Below, piece after piece: positions 7,514 through 16,081 of a stretch of 64,000 nt of DNA (position 1 is its first letter; each line of letters opens with the position of its first letter). Below the pieces are notes generated by a model. It ran no database searches, was not told the origin of the DNA, and worked only from the letters and a program-made list of their open reading frames with translations. The stretch is from Spirochaetia bacterium UBA2205 (GTDB taxonomy: Bacteria > Spirochaetota > UBA4802 > UB4802): the NCBI GenBank assembly GCA_002328585.1, contig DCUV01000063.1, positions 1-64,000 on the forward strand. The letters are read 5' to 3'. The translations under genes and the position numbers were made by a program.

Positions 7514-9172
7514 ATGAAAAAAAGTGTGTTGCAATGTATATTATTGTTTTGCTTGATGATTCCCTGTGCAGTATTTGCTGAGCAAGACATTATCACTACC
7601 ATTTTAAATGAAGAGCAATCAAAGGAACGTGCTGATGAAATAATTCAAATAGTAGGATTTATTGATGAATTATACAACAATCTTCCACAAAGGATTAAAA
7701 ATGGCCAGAAGCTGGTACTATTTTTTGATCCAGCACATGGGATTGACGATGATGGTAAATGGGAAGGTGAAAAAACAGGGCGTTTAAGCTGTACAGGATT
7801 ACCCGAAGAGTTTTATTCAATAGCTATATCACGGAAGCTTTATACACTTTTAAAAAAAAATCCATATATACAGGTAGCAAGTACAAAGGATTACATTGAT
7901 GCATTAGAGGGTAACTCCGACAGTTATAATAATATCACTTTCAAAGAAACAGTTGAATTAGCCCGAAATGCCAGAGCAGCACTGGTAATATCAGAACATC
8001 TTAATAATACAGCATCATTGTTTAAGGCGTATGGGCTTGTCAATGTTAAAGGAATACATGTAACCTATAGTAATAACACAGCATATCTTACCCATATTAA
8101 AGAGGAACATAAAGGATTTTTAACGTTATATAATAAATTTGATACAAGCGGATTTTCATATAAGCTGGCAAGCGCCGTTAAGGGTAAGCTCGTAGCAAAT
8201 GGTTTGCGTGTCAATAGCTGGAATTTTGGTACAGTGGCAGATGACCGATTTTCGTATTTTGTCAACTATCCTATATCAGTAATCTTTGAGTCAGGATTTA
8301 TATCAAATCCTGACGATGAAACAATGCTGTGCAATCCTGATTATCAGCAGCTGATTGCAAAATCCCACTATGAATCAATACTGGGAACTATCGCCCAAAC
8401 CTTTGGTGTTGATTTATCTGGATTCTGGGGTCCCAAAATTATTGATACAGATTTTCATAAAAACATTATGTTGCTTAAACTATCACGGATTGCCTGTAAT
8501 TACATATCAAAAAATGATACTTCAAAAGGGTTGTATGTTCTGCAAATTTTATTAAATCAGTGCGATCCTGAAAAAGATAAGGCTGTGATTGAAAATATTA
8601 CTGACATGAAGTATCGCATTGAACGTTCACAAACATTATATGCTAAAACTTTGCAATTGAAAAAGAAAGGTCAGATCCGGAAGGCAAAAATCAGCATGCG
8701 TAAAGCTATAAGTTTAATAAGCCGCTCACCGGTTTTTTATGAAATGAGGAAAGCGTACAGAACAGAGTATAGGGTTTTGAAAGAAACACCTCCCCGGAAA
8801 GATTATGCTATGCAACATCCTATACCTGCAAAGGTGGTTAATCCGTCTCCATCATCCATTACGACACCAGTGCTCATTGTACTAAAAAAAGATATAACAA
8901 TTAGCGAAGCAATCTACAACGCCCTGAGATGCGATGATGCTATGCTAAAAAAGCTAACGCAGCAGTTTGCTTCTTCAAAAATAAAAGCAGGCAAAAAAAG
9001 ATTTGAAAATCCCACAAAAGAGGGTATATACATAGTACAGCTAACCCCTAAAGGGAACATTAAAAGTGTAAAGCGTGTAACAATTGTTAAACTTAATCCG
9101 TATAAATATCAAAATCAGATGTATTTAAAGAATTCATATTGTGTATCAAAAGAAAAAAGCAAATCATTATAG
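7514..9172 (+). CDS. Amidase_3-like secreted hydrolase with C-terminal extension
   Basis: A 552-aa protein with a signal peptide (cleavage after VFA, residue 22). Residues about 65-300 match N-acetylmuramoyl-L-alanine amidase (AmiC/amidase_3): FDPAHG (H75, usually DPGHGG), an acidic pair in GLPEEFYSIAISRKL (E98/E99), SEHLNN (H162) and IFESGFISNPDDE (E259). These would be the zinc and catalytic ligands, so peptidoglycan cleavage is likely. Residues 320-552 are basic and unrecognised. No Shine-Dalgarno is visible; a motif copy (7498-7506) sits just upstream of the ATG. The end overlaps the radical SAM gene by 32 nt. Confidence 0.75.
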   Translation: MKKSVLQCILLFCLMIPCAVFAEQDIITTILNEEQSKERADEIIQIVGFIDELYNNLPQRIKNGQKLVLFFDPAHGIDDDGKWEGEKTGRLSCTGLPEEFYSIAISRKLYTLLKKNPYIQVASTKDYIDALEGNSDSYNNITFKETVELARNARAALVISEHLNNTASLFKAYGLVNVKGIHVTYSNNTAYLTHIKEEHKGFLTLYNKFDTSGFSYKLASAVKGKLVANGLRVNSWNFGTVADDRFSYFVNYPISVIFESGFISNPDDETMLCNPDYQQLIAKSHYESILGTIAQTFGVDLSGFWGPKIIDTDFHKNIMLLKLSRIACNYISKNDTSKGLYVLQILLNQCDPEKDKAVIENITDMKYRIERSQTLYAKTLQLKKKGQIRKAKISMRKAISLISRSPVFYEMRKAYRTEYRVLKETPPRKDYAMQHPIPAKVVNPSPSSITTPVLIVLKKDITISEAIYNALRCDDAMLKKLTQQFASSKIKAGKKRFENPTKEGIYIVQLTPKGNIKSVKRVTIVKLNPYKYQNQMYLKNSYCVSKEKSKSL

Positions 9173-10103
9173 GCGTGGAAACTGGTATGGCAAGCCGTAC
9201 CTTTTTTTTGGGGATTATTTATTTGCTAAGTATAATACAAAAATTTTTAAACTTTCCATAAATGCTAATCTGGGATGCCCCAACCGTGATGGCACCATAA
9301 ACAGTAATGGGTGTATTTTTTGTTCGGAAGGTTCAGCATCACCTACAGCAAACAGCACACAATCAATACACCAGCAAATGCAATCTGCCATTGATGGCTT
9401 TCATCGTGGATTGTATGCTCAAAAGTATATTGCTTATTTTCAGGCATATACCAATACCCATGCATCGGTGGCGTTATTAAAAGAGCTTTATGATACAGCA
9501 TTGCAGTTTGACAATGTCATTGGGCTTATGATAGGGACACGCCCGGATTGTCTTCCTGATGATGTGCTTGATTTAATTGCACAGTACAAAAAAGAAAACT
9601 TTGAGCTATGGCTTGAGATAGGTTTGCAAAGTGTGCATGATAAAAGCCTGCAATGGCTGCAACGAGGGCATACGTATAGCCAGACGGTTGATGCCATACA
9701 TCGTGCTGTTATCCGCGGCATTGATGTATGTGTACATGTTATTCTGGGTATACACGGCGAAAGCTGGGATGATATGATGGAAACCGCCAATAAAATAAGC
9801 AGGCTTCCGGTAAAAGGGGTAAAGATTCATCATCTCCATGTTATAAAAGGAACGCCATTGGCAATGATATATAACACCGGTGCACTTCCCCTTTTGTCAT
9901 GCAAACAGTATGTTTCGTATGTATGTGATTTTATTGAGCGTCTCCGTGATGATATTATCATTCACAGGTTATCGGGAGATCAGTTGAAAGACATGCTGGT
10001 GGCACCTTCATGGGGTTTGCATAAAGGAACAGTCATTAAAGCAATTGAGGATGAATTAAAAAGACGCGGCACTTACCAGGGTTTTTTGTGCGATAGTTAC
10101 TGA
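9141..10103 (+). CDS. TIGR01212/YhcC family radical SAM protein
   Basis: A 320-aa protein with the family signature GCPNRDGTINSNGCIFC: cysteines C46, C58 and C61 would hold the 4Fe-4S cluster that cleaves S-adenosylmethionine. Further marks are FQAYTNTHA, GTRPDCLPDDVLDL, ELGLQ-type ElpLIGLQS and KGVKIHHLHVIKGT. Members are related to the Elp3 fold and may act on RNA, but the substrate is not established. It starts with GTG at 9141 inside the amidase gene (32-nt overlap). Its last codons and stop (GAT AGT TAC TGA) are part of a motif copy at 10090. Confidence 0.88.
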   Translation: MYQKKKANHYRRGNWYGKPYLFFGDYLFAKYNTKIFKLSINANLGCPNRDGTINSNGCIFCSEGSASPTANSTQSIHQQMQSAIDGFHRGLYAQKYIAYFQAYTNTHASVALLKELYDTALQFDNVIGLMIGTRPDCLPDDVLDLIAQYKKENFELWLEIGLQSVHDKSLQWLQRGHTYSQTVDAIHRAVIRGIDVCVHVILGIHGESWDDMMETANKISRLPVKGVKIHHLHVIKGTPLAMIYNTGALPLLSCKQYVSYVCDFIERLRDDIIIHRLSGDQLKDMLVAPSWGLHKGTVIKAIEDELKRRGTYQGFLCDSY

Positions 10104-10677
10104 AAATTTTGTGATTGCATTATAAACAATATGTACCTATGATAGTAACAATAAAACTTGTATGTTACTTCATGTATAAGTGCAAAAACTTTGATAGAGG
10201 TGACATGATGGTTGGTATCTATTGTTAGAATCATGTATTCAGTGACAAGGTTGTTTTACCGTTTATACAATTATACAATACCCTGTAATTCTCACACGAT
10301 AATAGCATGAACTTACGTCCGGATTCCAATGCTCGAACAACTTTAGAACGCTATTGTGGTTTATCAGATTCATCAATTGTAGATTTTGGATCATACATTC
10401 AACTGTGTAATTTCCAATGATAGATGGACGACTTTCCATCAATGACAGGCGCAAAAGTAAATGCCGGGTAGTGGATTAAATTTACCCTTAAAAAGGGCGG
10501 TATTAAAAGCAAAAAAAGTGCAGGTTTAGTGTTTAATGTTTTTGCACAAAAACATCTGTAATTGGGATTAAAGGTAATAGAAAAAATACATGAAAACAGC
10601 AATGATGGAGTAAAACGTTTAGGAAACGAATGGTAAAAAATTATTTAGTAAAGCCTGATGGATAAAAAATAAAATTT
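10104..10677. other. Non-coding gap, 574 bp
   Basis: No convincing gene, tRNA or strong hairpin seen. Short ORFs here have no recognisable composition or start signal. It may hold the promoter of the gene at 10678 or decayed sequence. Confidence 0.5.
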
Positions 10678-11190
10678 ATGAGCTTAAAATTGAAATTGGA
10701 AATAGCAATAATAGTGATGTTAGTTAATGCATTAGCATGTGCAACAACCGGTGATATACCAGTTGTGAAACAACCTGAAGAAGCAGCAAAAGTACTTTCT
10801 GAATCATTGATATCTATTTTAAAAAAGATTACCATCACAGAAAAGGTTACAGTAGCAATAATGCCCTTTGGAGGTCCAAAAGGTAAACCAACAACTTTTG
10901 GTAAAAAAATGGCTGATCTTATTCAGGCAAAATTGCTGGGATATCAATGGATTCTGGTTGAACGCAACCGTATTGATAGCATTATCAAGGAAAAAACTCT
11001 TATTACTGCAGGTGTAATTGAAGAAAAAAATTTCATAGAAATTGGGACGATAATGGGTGCTGATTATGCTATTACTGGCACAACCTATTATGGGAAAAAA
11101 GCATTAGTAGTGGCAAAGATTATTGATATTTCTACTGGAACAGTTGTTGGGATGGCACAGGTGTATATAGATTTCAGAGATTACGAATAA
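10678..11190 (+). CDS. CsgG/FlgO-like lipoprotein
   Basis: A 170-aa protein with a signal peptide ending ALAC (C21), a relaxed lipobox. The mature part follows the CsgG/FlgO pattern: TVAIMPFGGPKG, then a helix (KKMADLIQAKLLG), WILVERNRIDSIIKEKTLITAGVI, GTIMGADYAITGTTYYGKKALVVAKIIDISTGTVVG. Proteins of this fold form outer-membrane assemblies or periplasmic scaffolds. No Shine-Dalgarno is obvious. It stands alone, though it shares a fold with the genes at 4787 and 5362. Confidence 0.72.
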   Translation: MSLKLKLEIAIIVMLVNALACATTGDIPVVKQPEEAAKVLSESLISILKKITITEKVTVAIMPFGGPKGKPTTFGKKMADLIQAKLLGYQWILVERNRIDSIIKEKTLITAGVIEEKNFIEIGTIMGADYAITGTTYYGKKALVVAKIIDISTGTVVGMAQVYIDFRDYE

Positions 11191-11285
11191 GCATTTAATG
11201 ATTTTTAAAACTAACTACAACTCTTTTATATACTATTTTTTAATTGTTATATTCTTAAATCAAATATTTTTTAGGGGGGAATTGT

Positions 11286-11753
11286 ATGAATCTTGAAACA
11301 ACGACATGTATATCCTATGAGCATCTGGATGAAATAATGAATCATGCTGAAAAATATGACATGTCAATACGGACATTTATAGTTTCATTTATTAACTTTG
11401 TTGCTACACATAAGATTGTGCCTAACAAGCCTTATTCCCGATTAACATATAGACAGCGAGGAATAGCTGAATGGAAGAGGCTACATTTAGTATTATTAGA
11501 AAATGAGTATGAATTTTTTCTTGATGTTAAGAAGCTATGGAAGATGTCACTGGCTAAGATAATAGCTTTTTGCATGGAGAACTATCTCTATGATTTTATA
11601 GAAGCTTTAGAAAAAACTGATAATACCGATAACTATCGTTTTAGCGGTTATTCTTTTGGGGTATTTCTTGAAGAAGGTATACAATGCTGCCAGTTTTACT
11701 GGGGACCACCACCATCAATACTCAAAAAAACAAAAAATACCTTTCACCAATAA
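11286..11753 (+). CDS. Hypothetical protein, possible ribbon-helix-helix ends
   Basis: A 155-aa cytoplasmic protein I do not recognise. An excellent AGGGGGG lies 8 nt before the ATG, supporting expression. Two segments (TTCISYEHLDEIMNHAEKYDMSIRTFIVSFINFV and YEFFLDVKKLWKMSLAKIIAFCMENYL) each look like a strand followed by two helices, as in tandem ribbon-helix-helix units, so DNA binding is conceivable. The gene ends 3 nt before a strong hairpin. No operon partner. Confidence 0.6.
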   Translation: MNLETTTCISYEHLDEIMNHAEKYDMSIRTFIVSFINFVATHKIVPNKPYSRLTYRQRGIAEWKRLHLVLLENEYEFFLDVKKLWKMSLAKIIAFCMENYLYDFIEALEKTDNTDNYRFSGYSFGVFLEEGIQCCQFYWGPPPSILKKTKNTFHQ

Positions 11754-11756
11754 TCC

Positions 11757-11804
11757 CGGCAATAATCCAGACAGCATCAGTACATATTGTCTGGATTATT
11801 GCCG
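11757..11804. terminator. 17-bp perfect hairpin between convergent genes
   Basis: CGGCAATAATCCAGACA (11757-11773) pairs perfectly with 11788-11804 around a 14-nt loop. It lies between the genes ending at 11753 (+) and 11813 (-), so it probably ends both transcripts. No clear T-run. Confidence 0.75.
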
Positions 11805-11812
11805 CTGTAACT

Positions 11813-14215
11813 CTATGGAGTAAGCTGTAATAAATATTTACCGGTACGTTTTATCAACTCACTGTCAATATAATCGTTATGATAGTGCATCCCAACATAT
11901 GATGATGTTTGATCGCAATAGTAGGGACTTGTTACATTTCCACTGGTACCTGTTGGTATGACTGTAAGCGATTCATTGAGATTGTGCATTGGAAAAATAT
12001 GACGCTCTGAAGCACCATCGGTAATGACAAACGGATTGGTAAGTTTATATGAGTATGGACAAACAGTGTGGAAGCTACCTCCAACAGGATATGGCCCGCG
12101 ATTATAGTTGAATAACCAGTCTAACAGTTTTACCTCGCCTAATGGATGTTTTAACACTAACTTATGCATATTGCCCCATTTCCACTTGTTGACGTTAGTT
12201 CCATAGCTATCAGTTAGTGTGCTGATAGTGTCATTCAGGCTTTTTGCAATCATATCGCTAAAATTTTCTTTTTGCGGTGTGGTAACATCGTCGCACCATA
12301 ATGAACCGTTGTTAAGTCGTATGGTATCAATAAAAAGGTTTACCAGCACCCTCTCTTTTGCAAGTTCGTCATAGGTGTTACCCAGCTCATCGTAAAAAAT
12401 ATTGTGTACCAGCTTTATGTAGAATGTATCAAAAACTGAAGCGGCAATGCTTTCAGAAGAATAACTGCCGTTCCAATCTTTCAACAGCGTGTATACATCT
12501 TTATAATTGTTTAACGAGTTACTATCGCCCTCAATAATTCCTTGAATAGAATGTAACAGTAAAGGTTTCCATATCAGGGCTAATTCGGATATCTGGTCGG
12601 TTTGAATGGTTTTAAAATCGTCCACTGACAACTTTTCCTTTTGTGTTAAAAGCTTTGTTATACGGTTATAGCGCCATGGCATTTCATACCAGTAACTGAT
12701 ATAATAGGGATAATTTTCCTTAACGGTTTTATTATTTGCCGAGGCGATATACCCTTCTTCTGGATTAAAGCTATGAGGTTGCCGTTCAAATGGTACCAGC
12801 CCCTGCCAATCATACTCAGTGGTCCAGCCTGGATTTATCATCATGGGATTGCCCTTCCTGATAGGGATGCCCACGGCTGAATATAATCCAATGTTTCCTT
12901 CAACATCGGCATACGCAATGTTCTGACTGACGGAACGGAAGTGGCGTATTGCATTGGTAAAGTCATTCCAGTTCTTTGCATGGTTAAGCATATACACGGT
13001 TAACAGTTCATTGCTTGGTTCATTCCCCATCCAGCGCATTGAAATGACATCCTGCATCTTCTTAAAATCGGTTACAACGGGACCGCGATGAGTAAATAAA
13101 ATTTCTTGTATGACAGGCGTCTCACCTTTGATTTTTATTTCTTCTTTTACCACAGTCATATCTTTCCACTTGCCATTCAGCATATATTGGTACTTATTAG
13201 CGGGGTTTATCTTTTCAAGATAAAAGTCCATATCATCTACCATGACATTGGTCATGCCCCATGCAATATATTCATTGTGCCCGCATATAATGCACGGCTG
13301 TCCCGGAATTGCAACACCTGTTACATTAAGTTTACCTTCTACTATCTGGTTTATCTGATACCATATACCGGGGATAAACAGTCCAAGGTGCATGTCATTG
13401 GCAAGGATGGGTTTACCGGTTGTACTCTTTTTACCTGATACTGCCCAATTGTTACTTGCTGAAAATACGCCTGCGCCCAGTGATACTAATTTTTCAGTAG
13501 CCGGCAGTATGGTGTTTGATAGTTCCGGTAGATTATTTGTTGCAAATGAAGGAAACACCACATTGGTAATATACTTTACATCCGGGGTCAGAGCCTTAAT
13601 GTGAGCATCATCCACCTTTTTCCATATCTTATACAGTACTGTTTCGGTGGTCCACGGCATGGTAAGGTCCCATGCCATATAGCCTATTAAATTGACGCTA
13701 TCCTCAACCTTCCAGCTTTCAGGGGTGTATCCTAAAATTTTAAATTCAAGAGGGAGGTTATTCTTATGCTTTTCAAGATACTGATTAACGCCATCAGCAA
13801 ATGCTTCCAGATGGGCAATAACTTTTTTGTCAGTTTGTGAAATAACAAACCTTGATTTTTGAGGCATGCGTAATGCTCGCATAAGCACGTCGGTATCAAC
13901 CATGTCCTTGCCAAATATTTCTGACAACCGTCCTGATGTAACACGCCTCAGCAAATCCATCTGCCACATTCTGTCCTGTGCCATCACAAATCCTGTTGCC
14001 CGGTAAAGGTCCATTTCATTTTTTGCAATGATATGCGGTATGCCGTATTCATCACGATACACCTGCACCGGTTGCTGCAACCCATTTAACTGTATCTGCC
14101 CCGAATACTGGGGTGCCCCTGATTTTGCAAGATTCTTTATAAAAAGAAATATGGCTAATACTAAAGCAACAATGACAATAGCTATTCCAATAAGTATCTT
14201 TTTTGTTTTACTCAT
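11813..14215 (-). CDS. Penicillin acylase family Ntn-hydrolase
   Basis: An 800-aa precursor with an N-terminal membrane anchor or signal (residues 7-27). The N-terminal region (YRDEYGIPHIIAKNEMDLYRATGFVMAQDRMWQMDLLRR) is the family's alpha subunit. FSASNNWAVSG gives the autocatalytic nucleophile S254, the first residue of the beta subunit, followed by KPILANDMHLGL. Members hydrolyse amides such as beta-lactam side chains, acyl-homoserine lactones or other N-acyl substrates; the substrate here is unknown. A strong GGAGG precedes the ATG. Envelope location inferred. Confidence 0.9.
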   Translation of the reverse strand: MSKTKKILIGIAIVIVALVLAIFLFIKNLAKSGAPQYSGQIQLNGLQQPVQVYRDEYGIPHIIAKNEMDLYRATGFVMAQDRMWQMDLLRRVTSGRLSEIFGKDMVDTDVLMRALRMPQKSRFVISQTDKKVIAHLEAFADGVNQYLEKHKNNLPLEFKILGYTPESWKVEDSVNLIGYMAWDLTMPWTTETVLYKIWKKVDDAHIKALTPDVKYITNVVFPSFATNNLPELSNTILPATEKLVSLGAGVFSASNNWAVSGKKSTTGKPILANDMHLGLFIPGIWYQINQIVEGKLNVTGVAIPGQPCIICGHNEYIAWGMTNVMVDDMDFYLEKINPANKYQYMLNGKWKDMTVVKEEIKIKGETPVIQEILFTHRGPVVTDFKKMQDVISMRWMGNEPSNELLTVYMLNHAKNWNDFTNAIRHFRSVSQNIAYADVEGNIGLYSAVGIPIRKGNPMMINPGWTTEYDWQGLVPFERQPHSFNPEEGYIASANNKTVKENYPYYISYWYEMPWRYNRITKLLTQKEKLSVDDFKTIQTDQISELALIWKPLLLHSIQGIIEGDSNSLNNYKDVYTLLKDWNGSYSSESIAASVFDTFYIKLVHNIFYDELGNTYDELAKERVLVNLFIDTIRLNNGSLWCDDVTTPQKENFSDMIAKSLNDTISTLTDSYGTNVNKWKWGNMHKLVLKHPLGEVKLLDWLFNYNRGPYPVGGSFHTVCPYSYKLTNPFVITDGASERHIFPMHNLNESLTVIPTGTSGNVTSPYYCDQTSSYVGMHYHNDYIDSELIKRTGKYLLQLTP

Positions 14216-14367
14216 AACAAACCTCCAGTATAGTGTTAATCATCTTATTGAATGAGATAATAAAAGTAAAGAATTATTTTATTTGCTAAATACTGCCACA
14301 CAGGGTATTATTTGACAATAGAAACGTCTATAGGGCTCTTAGCTTTTTCATTGTCGGTGAGGTGTAT

Positions 14368-14925
14368 ATGGATGTGTCATTTTCTGCAAATAAACAAAGC
14401 ATTTGTCTTCCAAAAATTAATCAGTTAGGGATAGTAGTACAATCTATTCCTGATGCTGTTCATCACTATACTGCGTTACTGGGTATTGGTCCATGGTTCA
14501 GGTCAGGGACAGTTGAACATACAACACTGTACAGGGGTAATAACATATCCATTGATGTTGATATTGTGTTAGCTTTTCACAAGGGTATGGAGGTAGAGCT
14601 TATAGAGCTTAAAGGTGGCGATGAGTGTATTTATTCTGAATGTATACAACGTGGCGGTGGTATACATCATGTAGGTTCTCTGGTGCTATCGTATGACAGC
14701 AAAATGAAACGCGTTAACGAAGCGGGGATACAGATACTACAATCAGGTGTCATAAAAACCAGAGGCGGCGCCACAACTCGGTATGCTTACCTTGATACTG
14801 TTAAGCAGTGCGGCATTATAACCGAACTTATAGAAACAAGGCTATTTGGAATACCGGTTCCGCAAAACAGGCTGTTTATGGAAATTGGATGCTTAACCGG
14901 TGATGTGGGAAAGGCCCATGGATAA
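14368..14925 (+). CDS. VOC (glyoxalase) superfamily protein
   Basis: About 185 aa. The beta-alpha-beta-beta-beta pattern is clear: KINQLGIVVQSIPDAVHHYTALLGIGPW, then GMEVELIELKGGDECIYSE and GGGIHHVGSLVLSYDSK, AGIQILQSG, TRYAYLDTVKQCGIITELIE. Candidate metal ligands are the histidine of IHHVG and the glutamate of TELIE; the first-strand ligand position is glutamine rather than histidine. It may be an epimerase- or lyase-like enzyme. A GTG six bases upstream (14362) is an alternative start; GGTGAGG (14356) fits the ATG better. Divergent from the penicillin acylase gene. Confidence 0.75.
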   Translation: MDVSFSANKQSICLPKINQLGIVVQSIPDAVHHYTALLGIGPWFRSGTVEHTTLYRGNNISIDVDIVLAFHKGMEVELIELKGGDECIYSECIQRGGGIHHVGSLVLSYDSKMKRVNEAGIQILQSGVIKTRGGATTRYAYLDTVKQCGIITELIETRLFGIPVPQNRLFMEIGCLTGDVGKAHG

Positions 14926-14963
14926 ATCAAAAATACTTTAATGGTGGCGATAGTTATTGTTTA

Positions 14964-15737
14964 TCAATTCCCCATTATATATAAAACTATAAGCGCAATG
15001 TATTCCCGTATAGCCTTTGATGAATTCCCAAGGCTTGAAAATTTTGGCATGAAGCTGTAAACAGTATAGTGCAAATCCAGCTTGGAATCGGTGGGTACAG
15101 GTTCAACATGCAGTGATGAGGCATGAAACAGTTTAACAGCTCGTGGCATATGGTAGGCTGAGGTAATAAGGGCTATACGATGCCACCCGTTGTTTTTGCA
15201 TATTTTCATAACATTATGGACATTTTCCAGGGTGTCTCTGCTGGTGTTTTCAATGATGATTTTATTTTTATTGACATTGAGTTGTGAAAGCATGGTATAT
15301 ATGATGTTACTTTCCCTGACATTACCAATAGCTGACCCTCCGGATAGTATCAATGTTTTGTGTGTTAAAGCATAGGTGCTATAGCCGGCAAACATCCTGT
15401 TAGCCGAATCTTCTTTCAGTGTGCCATTTTCATAAACACCGCCTCCAAGCACAACGATAGCATCAATAGTCGTAAGTTTTTTAGCAACATCACCCTGATA
15501 CGCATTTTTTCCCGATAGGGAAGGTATGCACATGGAAGCTATATACTGTTTTTCTAAAGGGTATACAAGAAAATCTTTTATCGGTTCAATAGATAATCCG
15601 TAAAGCAGAAAAGCCGAAACAAATGCAGTAATTGAAGCTATTCGTCGCTTTGACAGCAAACCACTGATAATGAATAACATTATAAATATCCCTGGTGGAA
15701 TGACAAAATAGGTGATACATTTTTTAACAAAAAACAT
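14964..15737 (-). CDS. DUF218/YdcF-ElyC family membrane protein
   Basis: About 257 aa from the ATG at 15737, which has AGAGAGG upstream; a longer frame exists but lacks a signal. Two N-terminal membrane segments (FVIPPGIFIMLFIISGLL and IASITAFVSAFLLYGLSI) precede a DUF218 domain: DAIVVLGGGVYENG, TLILSGG, ENTSRDTLENVHNV, RIALITSAYHMPRAVKLF. ElyC-type homologues influence envelope and lipid-carrier metabolism. Convergent with the VOC gene, with a motif copy (14947-14955) in the 38-bp gap. Confidence 0.82.
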   Translation of the reverse strand: MFFVKKCITYFVIPPGIFIMLFIISGLLSKRRIASITAFVSAFLLYGLSIEPIKDFLVYPLEKQYIASMCIPSLSGKNAYQGDVAKKLTTIDAIVVLGGGVYENGTLKEDSANRMFAGYSTYALTHKTLILSGGSAIGNVRESNIIYTMLSQLNVNKNKIIIENTSRDTLENVHNVMKICKNNGWHRIALITSAYHMPRAVKLFHASSLHVEPVPTDSKLDLHYTVYSFMPKFSSLGNSSKAIREYIALIVLYIMGN

Positions 15738-16081
15738 GAGTGCCTCTCTTATATTAACTCTATTGATGCACTGTTCATGCATATTCAGAAAAAATGACCT
15801 GATGACTAATCTCAACGGGGGATTCCCGGTTATGATACATTCTATATCAGTTGATGGCTTTATGATTACAAGTAAAAAATTATGGTTGAATTTTTTCAGG
15901 CAATTGAATAATCAAAGGAACTATCGCCCATGCATTATTATTTACCATTTACGTGTTACAGAAATGTTAAATATGTAGCATTTATGCCTGTATTGTGAGG
16001 TAAGCTCTTGACTTTTATTGCGAATAATTTTGTGTTGCTATACATTGTAGCTGTTACACTAACATTATAACGAGGTATACA
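15738..16081. other. Divergent intergenic region, 344 bp
   Basis: Contains a reverse motif copy (15919-15927) and a TTGACT at 16008-16013 upstream of the glutamine synthetase, but no well-spaced -10 box. No sigma-54 -24/-12 element found. No other feature seen. Confidence 0.5.

Noticed and set aside
10263..10602. Short minus-strand ORFs in the 574-bp gap
   Set aside because: No start signal, low complexity, and no resemblance to any family.
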